A program made the position numbers and the translations under genes. Below, piece after piece: positions 62,321 through 64,000 of a stretch of DNA of 64,000 nt. Source of the stretch: Cellulomonas humilata. GTDB taxonomy: Bacteria; Actinomycetota; Actinomycetes; Actinomycetales; Cellulomonadaceae. Position 1 is the first letter of the stretch; each line of letters opens with the position of its first letter. Under the pieces are notes generated by a model. It saw nothing but the letters and a program-made list of their open reading frames with translations. It was not told the DNA's origin and searched no databases. The stretch is taken from the NCBI RefSeq assembly GCF_030814415.1, contig NZ_JAUSVB010000003.1:496001-560000 (forward strand), written 5' to 3'.

Positions 62321-63879
62321 GCGCTTCCCCGACGCCCGCGAGGCGTTCGTCGACGCTGCGCCGACGGCTGCGGACCGTGATCGTCGCTGCCGGCCTCGCG
62401 CTCCTCGTCGTCTCCCTGGGCACCGTGTTCGTGCTGGTCCGGCTGTTCGACCGCCAGGAGGCCGTCACCGAGACGTACTTCACGGCGATCGCCCAGGCGG
62501 ACGGCGCGTTCATCCAGCTGGTCGACGCCGAGACCGCGGTGCGCGGGTTCGCGCTCACCGGTGACCCCGTCACGCTCGAGCCCTACGAGCGGTCTATCGC
62601 CGACGACCTGTCGTTCCGCACGCTCGCGGCGCGGGCGGCCCAGGGCGAGGACGAGGAGGTCGCCTCCGCGGCACAGGCAGCCGCGGACGCCGCCCGCCGC
62701 TGGATCGAGGAGTTCGCGGTCCCGGTGATGGAGGAGGTCCGCACCAACGGCGTCGGGGCGGTGACCACGGAGGAGATCGAGCAGGGCCGCGTGCTCTTCG
62801 ACGAGGCGCGGGCCACCGCGGAGGACTACGTCGACCTGCTGCGTGACCGACGCGCGGACGCGGTCGACGAGCTCGGGTTGTGGACCATCGTGGCCGCGTG
62901 CACCGTCGCGCTGCTCGTCCTCGCGGCGGTCGCCCTCGGCATCGCGCTCTGGGTCACGCTCCGCCGCTGGATCCTCGAGCCGCTCGACGCTCTCGCGGCG
63001 GACGCCCGGGCGGTCTCGTCGGGCGAGCTGCGACACCCCGTCGCGACCGTCGGCCCCGGTGAGATCGCCGCGCTCGCGGGCGACGTGGAACGGATGCGCG
63101 TCGCGCTCGTCGACCAGGTCCAGGTCCTCGAGGCGTCGCGCGCCGAGATCGCCCTCGCCCACGAGCTCCTCACGGAGCAGGCCGAAGAGCTACGACGGTC
63201 CAACCGCGACCTCGAGCAGTTCGCCTACGTCGCGTCGCACGACCTGCAGGAGCCGCTGCGCAAGATCGCCAGCTTCACCCAGCTCCTGCAGAAGCGCTAC
63301 GGCGGGCAGATGGACGAGCGTGCCGACCAGTACATCGCCTTCGCGGTCGACGGGGCCAAGCGCATGCAGGCGCTCATCCAGGACCTGCTCGGCTTCTCCC
63401 GGGTGGGCCGCGTCGGCGGTGAGGTCAGCGACGTCGACCTCGCCGAGGTGCTCGCCGACGCGCTGGACAACCTCAGCGAGTCCGTCGCGGAGTCCGGGGT
63501 CGTCGTGACGCACGACGAGCTTCCCGTCGTCCGCGGCGAGCGCCCTCTGCTCGTGCAGCTCTTCCAGAACCTCGTCGGCAACGCGATCAAGTTCCGCGAC
63601 CCGGCCCGGCCCCCGACGGTCCACCTGTCGGCGCGCCGCGTGGCAGAATCCTGGGAGCTCGAGTGTCGAGACAACGGCATCGGAATCGACCAGCAGTACG
63701 CGGAACGGGTGTTCGTCATCTTCCAGCGTCTGCACGCCAAGGACATCTACGAGGGCACCGGCATCGGCCTCTCGTTGTGCAAGAAGATCGTCGAGTTCCA
63801 CGGCGGTCGCATCTGGATCGAGCAGCCCGACGGCGAGGGCACCAGCATCCGCTGGACCCTTCCCGCCGAAGTCGACTGA
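62317..63879 (+). CDS. membrane sensor histidine kinase with CHASE3 and HAMP
   Basis: The product has 520 residues from a GTG overlapping the previous stop by 4 bases. Two membrane helices (about 20-42 and 186-210) enclose an extracellular CHASE3-like domain (AETAVRGFALTGDPVTLEPYE). A HAMP domain (about 212-265) and coiled coil lead to HisKA with His308 in VASHDLQEPLRKIASFTQLL, then HATPase with NLVGNAIKFRD, DNGIGID and GTGIGLSLCKKIVE. The H-box is of the phytochrome-like kind that works with Rcp1-type receivers, exactly what flanks it on both sides. Confidence 0.93.
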   Translation: MSASPTPARRSSTLRRRLRTVIVAAGLALLVVSLGTVFVLVRLFDRQEAVTETYFTAIAQADGAFIQLVDAETAVRGFALTGDPVTLEPYERSIADDLSFRTLAARAAQGEDEEVASAAQAAADAARRWIEEFAVPVMEEVRTNGVGAVTTEEIEQGRVLFDEARATAEDYVDLLRDRRADAVDELGLWTIVAACTVALLVLAAVALGIALWVTLRRWILEPLDALAADARAVSSGELRHPVATVGPGEIAALAGDVERMRVALVDQVQVLEASRAEIALAHELLTEQAEELRRSNRDLEQFAYVASHDLQEPLRKIASFTQLLQKRYGGQMDERADQYIAFAVDGAKRMQALIQDLLGFSRVGRVGGEVSDVDLAEVLADALDNLSESVAESGVVVTHDELPVVRGERPLLVQLFQNLVGNAIKFRDPARPPTVHLSARRVAESWELECRDNGIGIDQQYAERVFVIFQRLHAKDIYEGTGIGLSLCKKIVEFHGGRIWIEQPDGEGTSIRWTLPAEVD

Positions 63880-63899
63880 GCCCCGAACGGAGAGCCCAC

Positions 63900-64000
63900 G
63901 TGCCCACCAGCACCAAGATCATCGACGTCCTCCTCGTGGAGGACGACCCGGGCGACGTCCTCATGACCCGGGAGGCGTTCGAGGACAACAAGCTCCGCAA
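63900..64000 (+). CDS. Rcp1-type response regulator, N-terminal part
   Basis: Only 33 codons are inside the window. The GTG start follows GGAGAG at a good distance and 20 bases after the kinase stop. IIDVLLVEDDPGDVLMTREAFEDNK is the first beta strand and helix of a receiver domain with its acidic pair and is close to the receiver of the PP2C gene (LLLVEDDEGDAILVREHL). It is probably a stand-alone Rcp1-like receiver that serves the upstream kinase. The phosphoacceptor lies beyond the edge. Confidence 0.85.
   Translation, partial: MPTSTKIIDVLLVEDDPGDVLMTREAFEDNKLR

Overview
The window is high-GC actinobacterial chromosome with very dense coding, mostly GTG/ATG starts and short gene spacing. 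Gene order (dapB, thyA-folA, dapA-rnj, ftsK, pgsA-cinA-clgR, recA-recX, gluABCD, miaB, miaA-dapF, hflX, lexA/LysM gene, nrdR) is the conserved actinobacterial recA-lexA neighbourhood. The ClgR-type regulator, the DUF3046 and DUF5302 proteins and many leaderless starts agree. A Cellulomonas-like member of Micrococcales is my best guess, by inference only. I see no insertion sequence, prophage, CRISPR array, tRNA or rRNA. The window is a core region carrying a few lineage-specific insertions.

1-8.7 kb: metabolism. It holds the end of dapB, a small TPR membrane protein, a GNAT/UPF0114 pair, an azlC-azlD exporter, a succinate-semialdehyde-type dehydrogenase, the thyA-folA overlapping pair, and dapA-rnj (lysine synthesis and RNase J). 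8.7-14.6 kb: an accessory stretch with a GlxA-type regulator overlapping an EamA exporter, an MBL hydrolase, an AlkZ-like winged-helix protein, a lipoprotein, and a TetR gene divergent from a small membrane protein across a large palindromic operator.

14.6-22.6 kb: ftsK overlaps a PAS-GGDEF-EAL gene; then come a convergent CapA-like gene, pgsA, cinA and clgR. An ECF-sigma-like promoter precedes clgR. 22.7-35 kb: DNA repair and RNA turnover. It holds nei-type glycosylase and lhr helicase, a DUF3046 gene, a membrane phosphodiesterase/MBL pair, SOS-boxed recA, recX and RNase Y. 35-38.4 kb: a gluABCD-type amino-acid ABC transporter. 38.5-46.7 kb: miaB, three YbjN paralogues around an extradiol-dioxygenase-like gene, miaA, dapF, a thioredoxin-like gene, and a methyltransferase/MFS pair.

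46.8-57.3 kb: hflX, a DinG-like helicase, ldh, lexA divergent from a LysM membrane protein across three LexA boxes, then nrdR, an S9 peptidase, an aldo/keto reductase and a DUF5302 protein. The 415 bases before nrdR hold the most interesting non-coding signal: a promoter overlapped by an IdeR/DtxR-like box, followed by about 160 bases packed with successive hairpins ending in a terminator-like stem. 57.4-64 kb: serA, a HelD-type motor, and a signalling cassette of REC-PP2C phosphatase, CHASE3-HAMP histidine kinase and a second REC protein cut by the window edge.

A recurring theme is a TANNNT hexamer placed 6 or 7 bases before the start codon in about fifteen genes, which implies many leaderless mRNAs and was used to settle several starts.
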